A stretch of DNA of 44,383 nt from NCBI GenBank assembly GCA_023231475.1, contig JALJEE010000548.1, forward strand, positions 1 through 44,383. The letters are read 5' to 3'. The translations under genes were made by a program, and so were the position numbers. The DNA is from Seison nebaliae. Its lineage: Eukaryota; Rotifera; Pararotatoria; Seisonacea; Seisonidae. Below are positions 1 to 10,452 of this stretch, piece by piece (the first letter of the stretch is position 1; every line of letters begins with the position of its first letter). The notes below the pieces were generated by a model. That model saw nothing but the letters and a program-made list of their open reading frames with translations, ran no database searches and was not told the origin of the DNA.

Positions 1-670
1 CTGTATATTTAATAAGATGTTTCTTTAGCATTTTAATATATGAAACACTTGTTTCCCTCCCTGAAACCCGAACTATGGGACCAACACCTTTGGCCGAAAA
101 ACATGCCCACACCATCACCGATTTTCTGTGATTTTTCGATCCAGTTCGTATTCCCACATTCATTTGATCGCCCTCAACCCTCCAAATGTGACGATTTCCG
201 TCAGGTCCGTTAAGGGAAAACTTTTTCTCGTTTCTGAATACGACGCCGGACCATTCTGGAGGGTCTCTTAAAGTTTTCTCGGCGAATTCCCTTCTTTTCT
301 TAATGTGGTCGTTGGATAAATAGTATTTCGTTTTTTCTTTATCTGAATGGACACCGTTTTCCTTCAAAAGATTTGATATCGTCGATATACTCTTCGTAAT
401 TCCCATTTCTCTTTTGATGGATCGCAAAGATTTATCGCGGTTCCTCTTTGCGGAGAGAACTACCCTCGTTGCCTCCGTATTTTCCCAAGTGGATTTTCTT
501 CCGTTCGTATTCCGCGTGTCTTCCTTTGTTTCTCCCCTTCGAACAACATCTCCAACGGTTGATCTGGGGACATTAAGGGTGGTTGAAATTTCCCTAATGG
601 TCGTCCCTTGTTTCCTTAAAGAAAGGATATCTTCCTGCCTATCTTTCGAGGTCGCAACACTTCTCGTCAT
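1..670 (-). CDS. Tc1/mariner-like transposase, N-terminal 223 residues (partial)
   Basis: An open frame from ATG at 670 runs without a stop to the window edge. Residues 1-60 look like a helix-turn-helix DNA-binding domain (QGTTIREISTTLNVPRSTVG). Residues 80-110 resemble the second helix-turn-helix domain (SLRSIKREMGITKS). From residue 143 the RNase H-like DDE catalytic domain begins with VVFRNEKKFSLNGPDG, followed by VMVWACFSAKGVGPI. Family members normally have SDE at the first catalytic position; here the aspartate is asparagine (residue 147, codon 230-232), so this copy is probably unable to cut DNA. The second and third acidic residues lie outside the window. The frame is otherwise intact, which suggests a fairly recent insertion. 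Confidence 0.9.
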   Translation of the reverse strand, partial: MTRSVATSKDRQEDILSLRKQGTTIREISTTLNVPRSTVGDVVRRGETKEDTRNTNGRKSTWENTEATRVVLSAKRNRDKSLRSIKREMGITKSISTISNLLKENGVHSDKEKTKYYLSNDHIKKRREFAEKTLRDPPEWSGVVFRNEKKFSLNGPDGNRHIWRVEGDQMNVGIRTGSKNHRKSVMVWACFSAKGVGPIVRVSGRETSVSYIKMLKKHLIKYT

Positions 671-733
671 TTTAAATAACAGTAATATTATAATACACGT
701 GCAGATAGAGCTAATATATAGATTCTATTGATT
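1..733 (-). mobile_element. Tc1/mariner-like DNA transposon, 5' part, running off the left edge
   Basis: The minus strand reads as the 5' end and transposase of a Tc1/mariner-superfamily element, which continues beyond base 1. Upstream of the transposase start there is a short AT-rich leader. At about 715-733 the sequence changes into the forward reading frame of a hAT transposase, so the element appears to have inserted into that gene at a TA, the superfamily's target. The exact terminus and inverted repeat are not obvious; 733 is the best estimate from where the hAT frame resumes. Confidence 0.75.
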
Positions 734-1995
734 ATGTTTTTGTTCGATTGACGGACAATAATTTGACAATAGATGAAAAATTTTTGGGAATGGTGCCTTT
801 AACAAACACAACGAAAGGTATCGATGTGTTCCAAGCAATAAAACGTCTAATTGAAAAATTTGATATCACGACAAGTAAGATAATTTCTGTAGCGACAGAT
901 GGTGCCCCGGCTATGAGAGGTCGACGAAATGGTTTTTTGGGATTATTTCAGGATTACATTGGTCATGAAATATTATTTGTTCATTGTATAATTCATCAAC
1001 AAGTGTTAAGCACTAAATCAAATTCAGTTTCCGAAGTTATATCAGTGATATGGGAGATTATTAAAAAGATTAAGAATAAATCTTCATTGACAAATAGATT
1101 ATTTAAAGAATATTTACAGGAAGAGAATATTACGGACCATCTTCCAGATTATTGCCATGTTAGATGGTTATCGGCTAACAAAATGGTTCAGAGTTATTTA
1201 GTTTTGGAAGAACACATTCTTAAATTCATAAAGGATAAGGAATTGGTACCGAAAGAAAAACTAAGTGGATTAGAATCGTTCGATTGGAAGTTACGTGTTC
1301 GTTTTATTTCGGACATTCTACAATTATTTGCAAAGTTGAACCAAAGTTTGCAAGGGAGAAATACAATTTTATTGCAATCCATGAATGAAATTTTCAAATG
1401 TGTTGAAAAACTTAAAATGATGCAGCGTGATTTAGGTGAAGGCGAATTGAAATTCTTTCCAATTTTATTGAAATTCACATCGGATAAAGAAAATTACATA
1501 ATTGAGCAAGAACCTCTATCTACGATGTATTCTAATTTTCAAAATGTAATTGATCAACTAATCAGCAGTTTTCGTGAGCGATTTGACGAATTAAATTCTT
1601 CATTATATTACAAATCGACCGCACTATTAATTTCAAATCCTTTTCAGGAAATAACTTCCGAATTTGGTTTGTTTTCGAAGGACATCCACGACGAATTGAA
1701 CATAATGAGACGTGACACTATCATCAGGACGAAATTTGATTATTTTGTTTCTCAAAAAAAAAATTATATAGTTCCTTTTTGGCAATCCGTCCCAATGGGG
1801 GATTATCCATATATTAAGATGGCAGTTGAAAAATATTTTACGATATTTTCTTCCACATATGTGTGTGAAAGCGCATTTTCTTTAATGAATTATATTAAAA
1901 ACCGAAGAAGAGGTTCGCTGCTAGATTGTAATGTTGAACAATTAATGAGGGTTAAATTAAATAATTGTGCTGAAAATTATTCGGATATAAATTAA
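733..1995 (+). CDS. hAT transposase, C-terminal 420 residues (5'-truncated; ZBED5/GTF2IRD2/FAM200-like)
   Basis: This frame lacks a true start: it emerges from the mariner-like element and reads FVRLTDNNL, the usual strand before the hAT catalytic core. Visible family features are VATDGAPAM (catalytic aspartate), FVHCIIHQQ (conserved Cys-His region), CHVRWLS (conserved Trp), and near the end STYVCESAFSLMNYIKNRRR, the hAT dimerisation domain with its conserved Glu. It is most like the domesticated or Charlie-like group of vertebrate ZBED5, FAM200 and GTF2IRD2 proteins. The 3' 1.26 kb has no stop or frameshift, so the hAT element was probably coding until disrupted. The family name comes from motif recognition; no database search was made. 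Confidence 0.88.
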   Translation, partial: YVFVRLTDNNLTIDEKFLGMVPLTNTTKGIDVFQAIKRLIEKFDITTSKIISVATDGAPAMRGRRNGFLGLFQDYIGHEILFVHCIIHQQVLSTKSNSVSEVISVIWEIIKKIKNKSSLTNRLFKEYLQEENITDHLPDYCHVRWLSANKMVQSYLVLEEHILKFIKDKELVPKEKLSGLESFDWKLRVRFISDILQLFAKLNQSLQGRNTILLQSMNEIFKCVEKLKMMQRDLGEGELKFFPILLKFTSDKENYIIEQEPLSTMYSNFQNVIDQLISSFRERFDELNSSLYYKSTALLISNPFQEITSEFGLFSKDIHDELNIMRRDTIIRTKFDYFVSQKKNYIVPFWQSVPMGDYPYIKMAVEKYFTIFSSTYVCESAFSLMNYIKNRRRGSLLDCNVEQLMRVKLNNCAENYSDIN

Positions 1996-2119
1996 AATAC
2001 GAATTAAAAATTTCGTTCCTTTTTTATTAAATAAAAAATTTATTAATCAAAAAATAATTATTATTTATTCACTTAACAACAACACTACTCAGTGGTTTTC
2101 TCACGCTTGCCCACTCCTG
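733..2119 (+). mobile_element. hAT-superfamily DNA transposon, right part, 5' half displaced by the mariner-like insertion
   Basis: The right portion of a hAT element contains the transposase C-terminal two thirds and a plausible right end. Read on the minus strand, the end from 2119 is CAGGAGTGGGCAAGCGTGAG, which has the CAGxxGTGGGCAA form typical of ZBED/Charlie-type hAT termini. The following eight bases GTTTAGAG would be the target duplication. The left end and N-terminus, including any BED finger, should lie beyond the mariner-like element to the left. Confidence 0.75.
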
Positions 2120-2547
2120 GTTTAGAGGATCATTCTAAAAATATTTTTGGAGAAAAGAGAATAATAATTTAAACAAATAAAATTCCGTACACACCCAACT
2201 TATCATTCTCAATTTCTTATTTTTTTATCAAAATTCATATTTCAATAAATTGTTTAGTAAGTTCTCCTTATACATATCAACAAGGAGTGGGAGATAATTG
2301 TCTCTGATGGTTTTCATTACAAAGAGGGTGATAAAATGAGCTTTGTTGTGATAAGTGGGAGGAATAAATGCAAGATTATCAAATTCATTTATGTTTGATT
2401 TCAAATGTTGGAACGTAAGCCTATAATGGCATTATCATCAGGATTTTCTTCTCAAATAAAGGAGAAACATAACAAAATCTTTCAATCGAATTGAATTGAT
2501 TTTTTCTTTTTCTATTTGAAATTCAAATTAGATAACTGTTGGCAGAC
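2120..2547. other. intergenic stretch upstream of OGDH
   Basis: AT-rich sequence without an open frame. Bases 2500-2547 contain a pyrimidine-rich run ending in GGCAG just before the OGDH start codon, so a 5'UTR intron with an acceptor at about 2545 is possible. No clear TATA box was seen. Confidence 0.4.
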
Positions 2548-5500
2548 ATGTCAAGATATTTGTTAAGAAAATTCAATTTTACGAAACTTCTCACAGAGAA
2601 GAACAATAAACGCTTCTTCTCTGTTACAACTGTCTTGCGACAATCGGACAAGAAGAATGACAGTTTCCTTAATGGAACGAACTCCGTTTATATGGAGATG
2701 ATGTATGAGAGTTGGTTGGAAGATCCGTCATCCGTTCACAAATCATGGGATGCTTATTTTCGAACATCTTCTTTTCAGTCTCCTCCTAATTTAGGAGTAA
2801 TTTTTGGGAACAATCAACCGAATACTCATCAGATGCATGCTATTGCCCAACCAATGAATCAATTAGCACCACCTCATCATTCAACTTCCTCTTCTTCTCA
2901 AAAAGACATTGAGGACCATTTGGCAGTGCAAGCGATTATTCGTGGTTATCAAACGGATGGACACCATATCGCTCAATTGGATCCATTAGGTATTTTAGAT
3001 GCTGATTTATCATCAGAGATTCCGTATAATTTAGTTTTATCAAATTATCATTTTTCTGATCAAGATCTCGATCGAGTTTTCACTCTGCCACCTACAACAT
3101 TCGTTGGTGGAAATGCTTCACGTTTAGAATTGAAAGAGATTATTAATCGTCTCCAGAAATGTTATTCACATCATGTGGGAGTGGAATATTTACATCTTCA
3201 CAATCCCGAATATGTTCAATGGATTAAACGTCGATTGGAATGGCCAGGAATTGCAGATCTCGATACTCAAGAGAAGAGAAGAGCTTTATCTCGTTTGATT
3301 CGAGCGACGAAATTAGAAGAATTTCTCGCAAAGAAATGGCCATCAGAAAAACGATTTGGATTGGAAGGATGTGAAGTTTTGATTCCAGCGATGAAAACGA
3401 TTATCGATGTAGTTAGTGATTTGGGAATCGAGACAATTAATATGGGAATGCCACATCGTGGTCGATTGAACGTCTTATCGAATGTAACGAGGAAACCATT
3501 GGAAGAAGTTTTCTGTCAATTCGAATCACAAGTCAATGAAGATGAAGAAGGTTCGGGAGATGTCAAATATCATTTAGGAGCATGTACTGAACGATTGAAT
3601 CGAGTTAATGGAAAATTATTGAAATTAGCTATTGTTGCCAATCCATCACATTTAGAAGCAGTCGATCCAGTTGTTATTGGAAAGACAAGAGCAGAACAAG
3701 TTGCAGTAGCTGATATGAAAGGAGATAAATGTATGTCAATGTTGTTACATGGAGATGCAGCATTTGCAGGTCAAGGAATTGTTTATGAAACATTTCATTT
3801 GAGCGATTTACCTGCTTATACAACACATGGAACGATTCATTTAGTTGTTAATAATCAAATCGGATTTACAACTGATCCTCGTGTTGCTCGATCTTCTCCT
3901 TATTGTACTGATGTGGCTCGTGTAGTAAATGCACCCATATTTCATGTCAATGCAGATGATGTTGAAGCAGTTATTCATGTATGTAAAGTAGCAGCTGAAT
4001 ATCGTTGTCGTTTTAAATCGGATGTGGTAATCGATCTCGTTTGTTATCGACGTTTTGGTCATAATGAAATGGATAATCCGATGTTTACTAATCCATTCAT
4101 GTACAAAGCAATTTCCACTCACAAAAATATTTTAACATTATTCTCAGAGAAATTGATTAAAGAGAATACTGTCACACAAGAAGAATTCAATGAAGAGATC
4201 ACACATTATAATGATATTTGTAATCGTGCATATACTGAATCACATCGAGATGATCGAAAATTAGCATTATCCAAACAAAAGTTATGGCTCGATTCGCCGT
4301 GGAAAGGATTCTTTAAGAAGAATGTCGGTCCCTTCAAATATCCGGAGACGGGAATTGATAAAGAAACTTTCGATTTTATCGGAGAGAAGTTCTGTAATAT
4401 TCCAGATAACTTTAACATTCATGTGGGTCTCAAACGTATTTTGAATAAGAGAAGTGAAATGTTGAAAGAAAGTCTTACAGATTGGAGTATGGGAGAAGCA
4501 ATGGGAATCGGATCATTATTATTAGATAAAGTTCATGTTCGATTATCTGGACAAGATGTGGAACGAGGAACATTTAGCCATCGACATCATGTTCTTCATG
4601 ATCAGAATATCGATTTGAAAGTTCGTGTTCCATTGAACGAAATGAAAAAAAAAGGATATCAAGGCAAATATAATGTCTGCAATTCATCTCTTTCCGAATA
4701 TGCCGTTCTCGGATTTGAATTAGGTTATTCATTACCAAATCCAATGAGTCTCAGTATTTGGGAAGCTCAATTTGGTGATTTCATGAATACAGCACAATGT
4801 ATTATCGATCAATTTATTTCTTCAGGTTATATTCATTTTTTCTCCTCTTTCCACAATTCCAATTGATCAACAGGACAAGCCAAATGGGTACGTCAATCAG
4901 GTTTGGTAATGTTACTCCCACACGGATATGAAGGAATGGGTCCAGAACATTCAAGTGCAAAAATGGAAAGATTTCTACAAGTTATTTTTTCCCTTTTTTA
5001 TGATACGTCAAAATTTCCTCTAGTTATGTGACGACTCAGAAAATGAAGTTCCAGTATTGAATGAATTCACAAAAATGGATCAACTTCAGCGAACGAATTG
5101 GCAAGTTTCAAATTTTCTAAGAAATTTTTAAATAAATAAAAAATTTATTTCAGATCTGTAATCCAACAACCCCAGCACAAGTCTTCCATTTGTTTAGAAG
5201 ACAAATAAAAATGCCGTTTCGAAAACCTCTCGTAATTTTCACTCCCAAATCATTATTGAGAGCACCGGAAGCTGTGTCACCAATCGAAGAATATACAACA
5301 GGTTTCTCTCATTTCTTCTCTTCATATTTTCATGATTGTTGATAGGAACATCATTCAAATGGACCATTACCAATAAGAGTAAAGGAGAATGTAAACGAAT
5401 TCTATTTTGTACTGGGAAATCTTATTATGAATTAGAGAAAGCGAGAAAGAATAAAGGACGAGAAGATTCGATTACGATCGTTCGATTAGAACAAGTATGT

Positions 5501-5773
5501 CCATTCCCTTGGAGTGATGTGACGAAATTATTAGAATCGAATCCAAATGCCGAAGTATATTGGGTACAAGAGGAACATCGTAATATGGGAGCATATCATT
5601 ATGTGAAAGATCGAATGAATACAGCATTGAGGAATTTGAATGATCTGAGAGTTGTGAATTATGCTGGACGAGCACCAGCCGCTGCTTCAGCTACGGGAAA
5701 TAAATCGATGCACAAGATTGAAGAAAGATTATACATCAAAGATGCTATATCAGAATCAGATAAGAAATTTTAG
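2548..5773 (+). CDS. OGDH: 2-oxoglutarate dehydrogenase E1 component, mitochondrial (5 exons)
   Basis: This is the thiamine-diphosphate E1 subunit of the TCA-cycle 2-oxoglutarate dehydrogenase complex, converting 2-oxoglutarate to succinyl-CoA with E2 and E3 in the mitochondrial matrix. Exons are 2548-4825, 4874-4980, 5024-5104, 5154-5301 and 5346-5773, giving 1013 residues (human about 1023). The start is ATG 2548, followed by a basic targeting peptide ([11 protein letters not shown]). Then come the E1 N-terminal helix ([20 protein letters not shown]), [10 protein letters not shown] (calcium-site region in animal OGDH), [11 protein letters not shown] near residue 300, [10 protein letters not shown] near 401, [11 protein letters not shown] near 434, GHNEMDNP, and the C-terminal [14 protein letters not shown] and [15 protein letters not shown]. 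Introns are 43-49 bp. All key motifs are present, so it should be active. An AATAAA signal lies at 5852. Confidence 0.97.
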
Positions 5774-5851
5774 GGAAAATTTATTTAGATGGATAAAAAT
5801 ATTGTTTTCAACATTTCATTTTCAAAATCATAGATTCTTTATCACTGAATT

Positions 5852-5857
5852 AATAAA
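5852..5857 (+). terminator. polyadenylation signal AATAAA after OGDH
   Basis: A canonical AATAAA hexamer lies 79 bases after the OGDH stop, in the 220-bp gap between the convergent OGDH and RNase T2 genes. Confidence 0.55.
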
Positions 5858-5993
5858 GAGTAAGTTCATTTTTTAATCATTTCATAGTTAATGGTATAAA
5901 ACTGTTTATTTGATGATTTCACTCAACGAAAATTAAATTATATATGAGAATAAAAAATGAGATTCGAAAAAAATTAAAAAAAAGTTTCTTCTT

Positions 5994-7100
5994 TTATGTA
6001 AAGATTATTATATCTTCATTATTCATATCATTGAGTGGTGAATAAGTAAAAGGTAAATAAATGATGGGATACTTCTTGATACATGGTTGATTATCGACGA
6101 TATTTGTATCGGTTGTCGAATATTGATTCATCGATTTTTCCCAAATGATAGATCGGTCCGAATTGGCATTGAATTCATTCGCTAACCTCAAAAATTGGTT
6201 TAGTCCTGTTTGTTGATCGTTGGAATGTTCCGATGGGCAAACGATGGATTCATTTAGTGAACGATCAAGACATAATTCGATTGTTGACAAATATTGTTCT
6301 TTCTTTTGAATATGATTTATTGGAAAAGTTGGAATGAATTTTTAATTTAACTTCATAAATGAAACAATAAAAATGGAAAGTTTCATTAGCGTAATTGGAA
6401 AGGAGTGCTCGCTCAATCTCATCAATTGTATAAGTATCATTTTCTGATGGATGAATTGAATGATCTTCCAATAACTTTGTCATGTTATGTTCAGTTGATA
6501 ATTGTATGGTCTTCCTAAAAAATTTCTCAATCGAATTTAATGAAGTGATATTTTGAGCACAAGTGCCATGTTTAAGCCATTCATGTTTCCTAGATAAATG
6601 TTTTCTTCAAAAGAAAATTTGAAAAATGTTAAACCATAATTTTGTGGTTGAATTAGAGAATATATCAGGCCAATAATCTTTCAATTCGTTTTTTATCTCC
6701 TGAAGGACAATATCATTATTATTAATATTATTATCATATTTACAGTAAAGAAGGATGAGAAACTTTTAATTCGGATGCATTCCAAGGAGAATTGCCGCAA
6801 TATTCTAAATTATTTTCATTCGTTAAGTTACTATTAGAAGGCCTGGAAATATATATACGATATGAAATCAGCTTGAGGTGAGATATACACAATGCTTAAC
6901 CATAGACCATGAATAGTCCAGTAATCGATTAAATGTGATATTCGACACGGTTCGTCCACACAGAAAACTGGCGGCCAAAGTTGAGTGAATACAAAATAGT
7001 CGACAATTTCATAACGTTCAAATGTAATATATCCAGCAGAACTTGTATGAACGTTGATGTAGACAAGGAGCACAATACAAACTAAATAGGGAAATTTCAT
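5994..7100 (-). CDS. secreted/lysosomal ribonuclease T2 (5 exons)
   Basis: This is an acid endoribonuclease of the RNase T2 family, which degrades RNA in lysosomes or outside the cell. Minus-strand exons are 7100-6901, 6842-6764, 6699-6635, 6589-6352 and 6302-5994, giving 296 residues. It starts with a signal peptide (MKFPYLVCIVLLVYINVHTS). Catalytic segment CAS I is WTIHGLW, with His near residue 64, after the typical FTQLWPPVFC. CAS II is KHEWLKHGTC, residues 116-125, with H117, E118 and H122 as the expected catalytic residues. YCGNSPWNASELK and DYWPDIF match conserved structural stretches, and LSTIELCLD is the C-terminal strand. CAS I and CAS II are each split by an intron but intact once spliced. 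Several N-glycosylation sequons are present. The gene converges with OGDH. Confidence 0.92.
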
Positions 7101-7646
7101 CTTCACATCATTTAATTATTTGTTATTTTTCCTCAAAACATATATTCAGCTATCGATTTAACTTAATGAAGTAACTGATCAGAATAGAAGAACATCATTG
7201 AGGTTGTTACGAAAAAGTACCTAACAAAACTTGTAATCTGACGAAATTAAATATTTTTCGGTAATAAAGATGGAATTCAAAACAAAAGGTAAAATGAAGT
7301 TAAAAATTGGATAATGTAAGTTGAAGAATAATAAGACATTAGAAAACTATTTTTAAATGCAAAAATTTTTAAGTAAAAATTGAAATTAAAAAATTTTTTT
7401 TTCTCATAGTTCATCAGACTTCTTCGTTATTTAACAATCTTCCGAATGGTTTCAGAGTTGTATTTTGACTAGTATTCGTTAATGGGAAATCAAACCATGA
7501 TGACGGTAAATACGATAAAAAATTTGAACGAGAATTTAAACAGAAATTGAATGGTATGAATTATAATTCATAGCTGTATTGTAACTGACTTGTAAGATCA
7601 TCAAATTTCGGATTAATCGTTAAAAGTACATGAAAAAATTGTTTAA
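7101..7646. other. intergenic stretch upstream of the RNase T2 gene
   Basis: AT-rich spacer between two minus-strand genes. It should hold the RNase T2 promoter and the 3'UTR of the upstream gene. No convincing TATA box, repeat or small gene was seen. Confidence 0.35.
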
Positions 7647-8679
7647 TTATTTTGGAAATTGCTTAGTTTGGTCTTTTGAAGTGGGAAAGAACATAAGGAA
7701 TACTTCGTGATATATCTTTCCCGTCATCGTTACATAATCAGCCACTTCTTGATCTGTATCTGTTGAAGTAAAGTATTTTAATCCGAAATTAAGAAAGTAA
7801 AAATAACATTTAGTTTCTGCAACTTTCGGAAAGTGTATTGTTGGAAACGGTAGTTTGCTACAAAAATCAGTTTCTGTATCTCTATTAGTACTTATAATAA
7901 TATCGAAAATCGGTTTGTTCATTGATAACTTAGAAGCAACATAATACATATAACCGCAGTTGTATTTATTTCTAAAACAAAATTAAGATAGTTAAATTGT
8001 AATTGGTAAACTAACATATTAAGGTAATATGATTTTCGAGCGTAGTGTGCTAAGAGATTTGTTTCGAAAACATCAGATACTGCGTTACGAACAGAAGATT
8101 TCAAAAACCAATTCTTGTTTTCAATAATTGGTCCGTCTACTACAAAAGTAATAGTAAGTTGTATGGTATGATTTTGGTAAACCGATAATGAGATCTTTTA
8201 ATGAATTTAAAATTTTTTAAGATTGTCAATTAAATTATAACTAAATCATATGTATCATTTAGAATTGATTCATGGAAGTAATGATCCGTATTTTGGTCAA
8301 TCGATTGTAATTCTGGAGGTTCACTTTCAGTTAATGTGATATTTTCAAAGATGTCTCCATTTCCATTTACTAATATTTCAACTATTCTTTCTTCTTTTAT
8401 TCTAGGAATGGTTAAATTACAACTCTTTGCAAATGATGTATTAATTAAAGCGATATTTGGACAATCGGATGATATTAAACTAATAGACCGATAGTCATCC
8501 AAAATTAATTTTGTAATTTTATATTCATGATCATCACCGACTTCTAAATGTAATTGTTGCTCTGTTGTATTAGAATTGTCAAATTGATTAGAAATATAAT
8601 TTATGACATATCTAATGCCTGTTGGATCCCTGTTCATCGAAATCGGAAGGATAAAACACGAGATAATTAAAATAAACAT
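7647..8679 (-). CDS. putative secreted protein of unknown function (3 exons)
   Basis: I do not recognise this family. Proposed minus-strand exons are 8679-8242, 8113-8016 and 7971-7647, giving 286 residues. The start ATG 8679 opens a signal peptide (MFILIISCFILPISM). The body carries several N-glycosylation sequons (NTT, NTS, NLT, NIT, NDT) and few cysteines, including CNL and KCY. The second intron (GTTAGT...TTTTAG) is well supported by phase. The first acceptor at 8114 is weak: stronger-looking acceptors a few bases upstream would break the frame, so residues 147-155 are uncertain. The gene sits head-to-tail behind RNase T2 on the same strand, but nothing in the sequence shows a shared function. 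Confidence 0.65.
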
Positions 8680-9247
8680 GCCCTAAAAATAAACTGTAAA
8701 AGTAAAATGATATAAATGAAAATTTTTGTTTCTTAAAAATTGAACTATAAATTGGAGGTGCTATGTTTCTATGACATCACAATCATGAAACCTTAACATA
8801 GTTTAAACAGTATTTCTGGAGTTAATTTTCAATTGATATCAATCACTCAAAGTCATACAATCAAATCAATAATCAAAACTTAACTAATTTCAAAAATAAC
8901 TAAAAATTTCACTAAAAATAAGTCATTGACTTGTACTGCAATGAAAGTGGAGATTGACTAAATGAGTTGTTTGTACCTAATTTTACTGTGATCTTTACAA
9001 TATTGTCAGTTAGTCTATGTACGTACATTGTACAATTGTGGCACAATGATAAATGAATCAATATTAGCCATTAAAACTGAAATGACATGAGATTTTCCAT
9101 GGAACATAATTCATTAACAAAATCAATAAACGAACACAAACGAGTTCAAATGTGTCCAGTGGAATATTCTTTCATGTTGCAGGAACAATTGTACATAATC
9201 CCTTAAGGGAAAGAATCACATAAAGGTAACAAGCGATATTTTTCTAT

Positions 9248-9267
9248 ATGGAACATATATGTTCCAT
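9248..9267. repeat. perfect 20-bp palindrome
   Basis: ATGGAACATATATGTTCCAT is its own reverse complement. The core GGAACATATATGTTCC could be a dimeric regulator site or a cruciform, but its use is unknown. Confidence 0.6.
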
Positions 9268-9636
9268 TATAATTAAAATAATATGAATAGTATGTGTAAT
9301 CAGTGAAAGTTATAGAAGAATCCCTGATGACATTACGTGACGCATCAACTAATAAAGTATGCTAGATCATAACGAACAATAAAACAAAGATAAAGAAGAC
9401 AGAACAAACAAACAAAGAATGTGCAAATAGGACCAACCACCAGTTGATGAATCAAATTACTAGGTCGGAACAATCAAAAGCAAGATGATAATAGCTGAAT
9501 TAAGATGATACTTTACCTTTTAGTTATAAACCGCTTTCCAATACTTCCAATACTTCCTATAATTTCTCCTTCACCAGGCTTACATATGTCAGAAAGGAGT
9601 TTGAAAATCGCTGAAAACGCTATAGCAAATATATTA

Positions 9637-9713
9637 TATATACATTGCATATGTATTAAACGATTTACCAACGCGTTTATCTCATAATGTATATTATAAT
9701 ATACAATGTATAT
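9637..9713. repeat. AT-rich inverted repeats
   Basis: TATATACATTG near 9637-9648 is matched in reverse complement by CAATGTATATA near 9703-9713. Just before the right arm lies the perfect palindrome GTATATTATAATATAC. This could be simple AT-rich decay or the remains of a small inverted-repeat element. Confidence 0.45.
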
Positions 9714-9825
9714 AAATACAACTAATACAGTCTTTTCAGCTAACAAGTAAGTAGCTAACAATTAAAAGCGTTAATAACAATCGCATTATAGTAAGTTGGT
9801 GGTTCGTAATAAATTTAATTCATTT

Positions 9826-9998
9826 AATTTTATTCTTAATGAATTTCAAAAAGTTCATTAAAATATTGCGTAACATTGAAATTTGCATTTCGAGACTAAA
9901 GCAGAGTATTGTTGTCTGTGTTAATTCGATATCCAATTTTGTTCTTAACCAATTTCACAATGTTAATTAAAATATGTGATAACATTCAAATTTGCATC
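9826..9998. repeat. diverged direct repeat, unit about 65 bp, offset about 109 bp
   Basis: The stretch 9826-9890 (TTTTATTCTTAATGAATTTC to GAAATTTGCATTT) recurs at 9935-9998 (TTTTGTTCTTAACCAATTTC to CAAATTTGCATCT) with roughly three quarters of positions alike. Similarity continues weakly on the right, so the duplication may cover the whole 109-bp unit. Confidence 0.6.
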
Positions 9999-10452
9999 TA
10001 ATTGGTATAATACTCTACTATCTGAACATTGTTTTTGTAAGTAATCTGAGAAAACTGTCTAACTTTTACTGAAAAATAAAGAATTTGGAACTTTTATTAT
10101 AATATATCAATACGTACCTAATTATAAGTTCTAATTGAGATCAGACGAAGAGACCTTCTTTTTGTTCTATAATTGGTTTTAGAAGAAATATTACATTCGT
10201 ACAACATTGGATGAAATTGGTGCATCATAGTTTTATTGTGTGAAAATAATTAGTAAAACCAATACAAATGAGAAAAGAAAATATGACGAACATAATAAAT
10301 TTTTTGATTGAAATTTGAGAAAGATTGGTCTTCATGAAAAATAATTTGTCTTCCATATTTTTTGTTTGTTCAACTTCTATGAAAATTTTATTACCTTCTC
10401 ATTCATCGCGCTTAGCTGTTCATTCGCTTTTTTCATAATTCTTTTGGAAATC

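Larger units (their letters stand above)
8680..10452. other. long intergenic region with palindromes and a diverged direct repeat
   Basis: No supported gene lies between the two divergent genes here; the short frames at 9505-9761 lack any family signal. It contains a perfect 20-bp palindrome (9248-9267), an AT-rich inverted-repeat cluster (9630-9715) and a diverged direct repeat (9826-9890 and 9935-9998). It should also hold the promoters of the secreted-protein gene (leftward) and the ionotropic receptor gene (rightward). Confidence 0.5.

Noticed and set aside
414-731. Forward frame of 105 residues
   Set aside because: It is the antisense shadow of the mariner-like transposase, which has clear domain motifs on the minus strand.
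3841-4122. Minus-strand frames inside OGDH (also 4206-4418 and 5472-5675)
   Set aside because: Antisense shadows of conserved OGDH coding sequence without start context or homology.
9505-9761. Overlapping small frames on both strands
   Set aside because: Low-complexity, AT-driven, overlapping each other and an inverted-repeat cluster; no domain or splice support.
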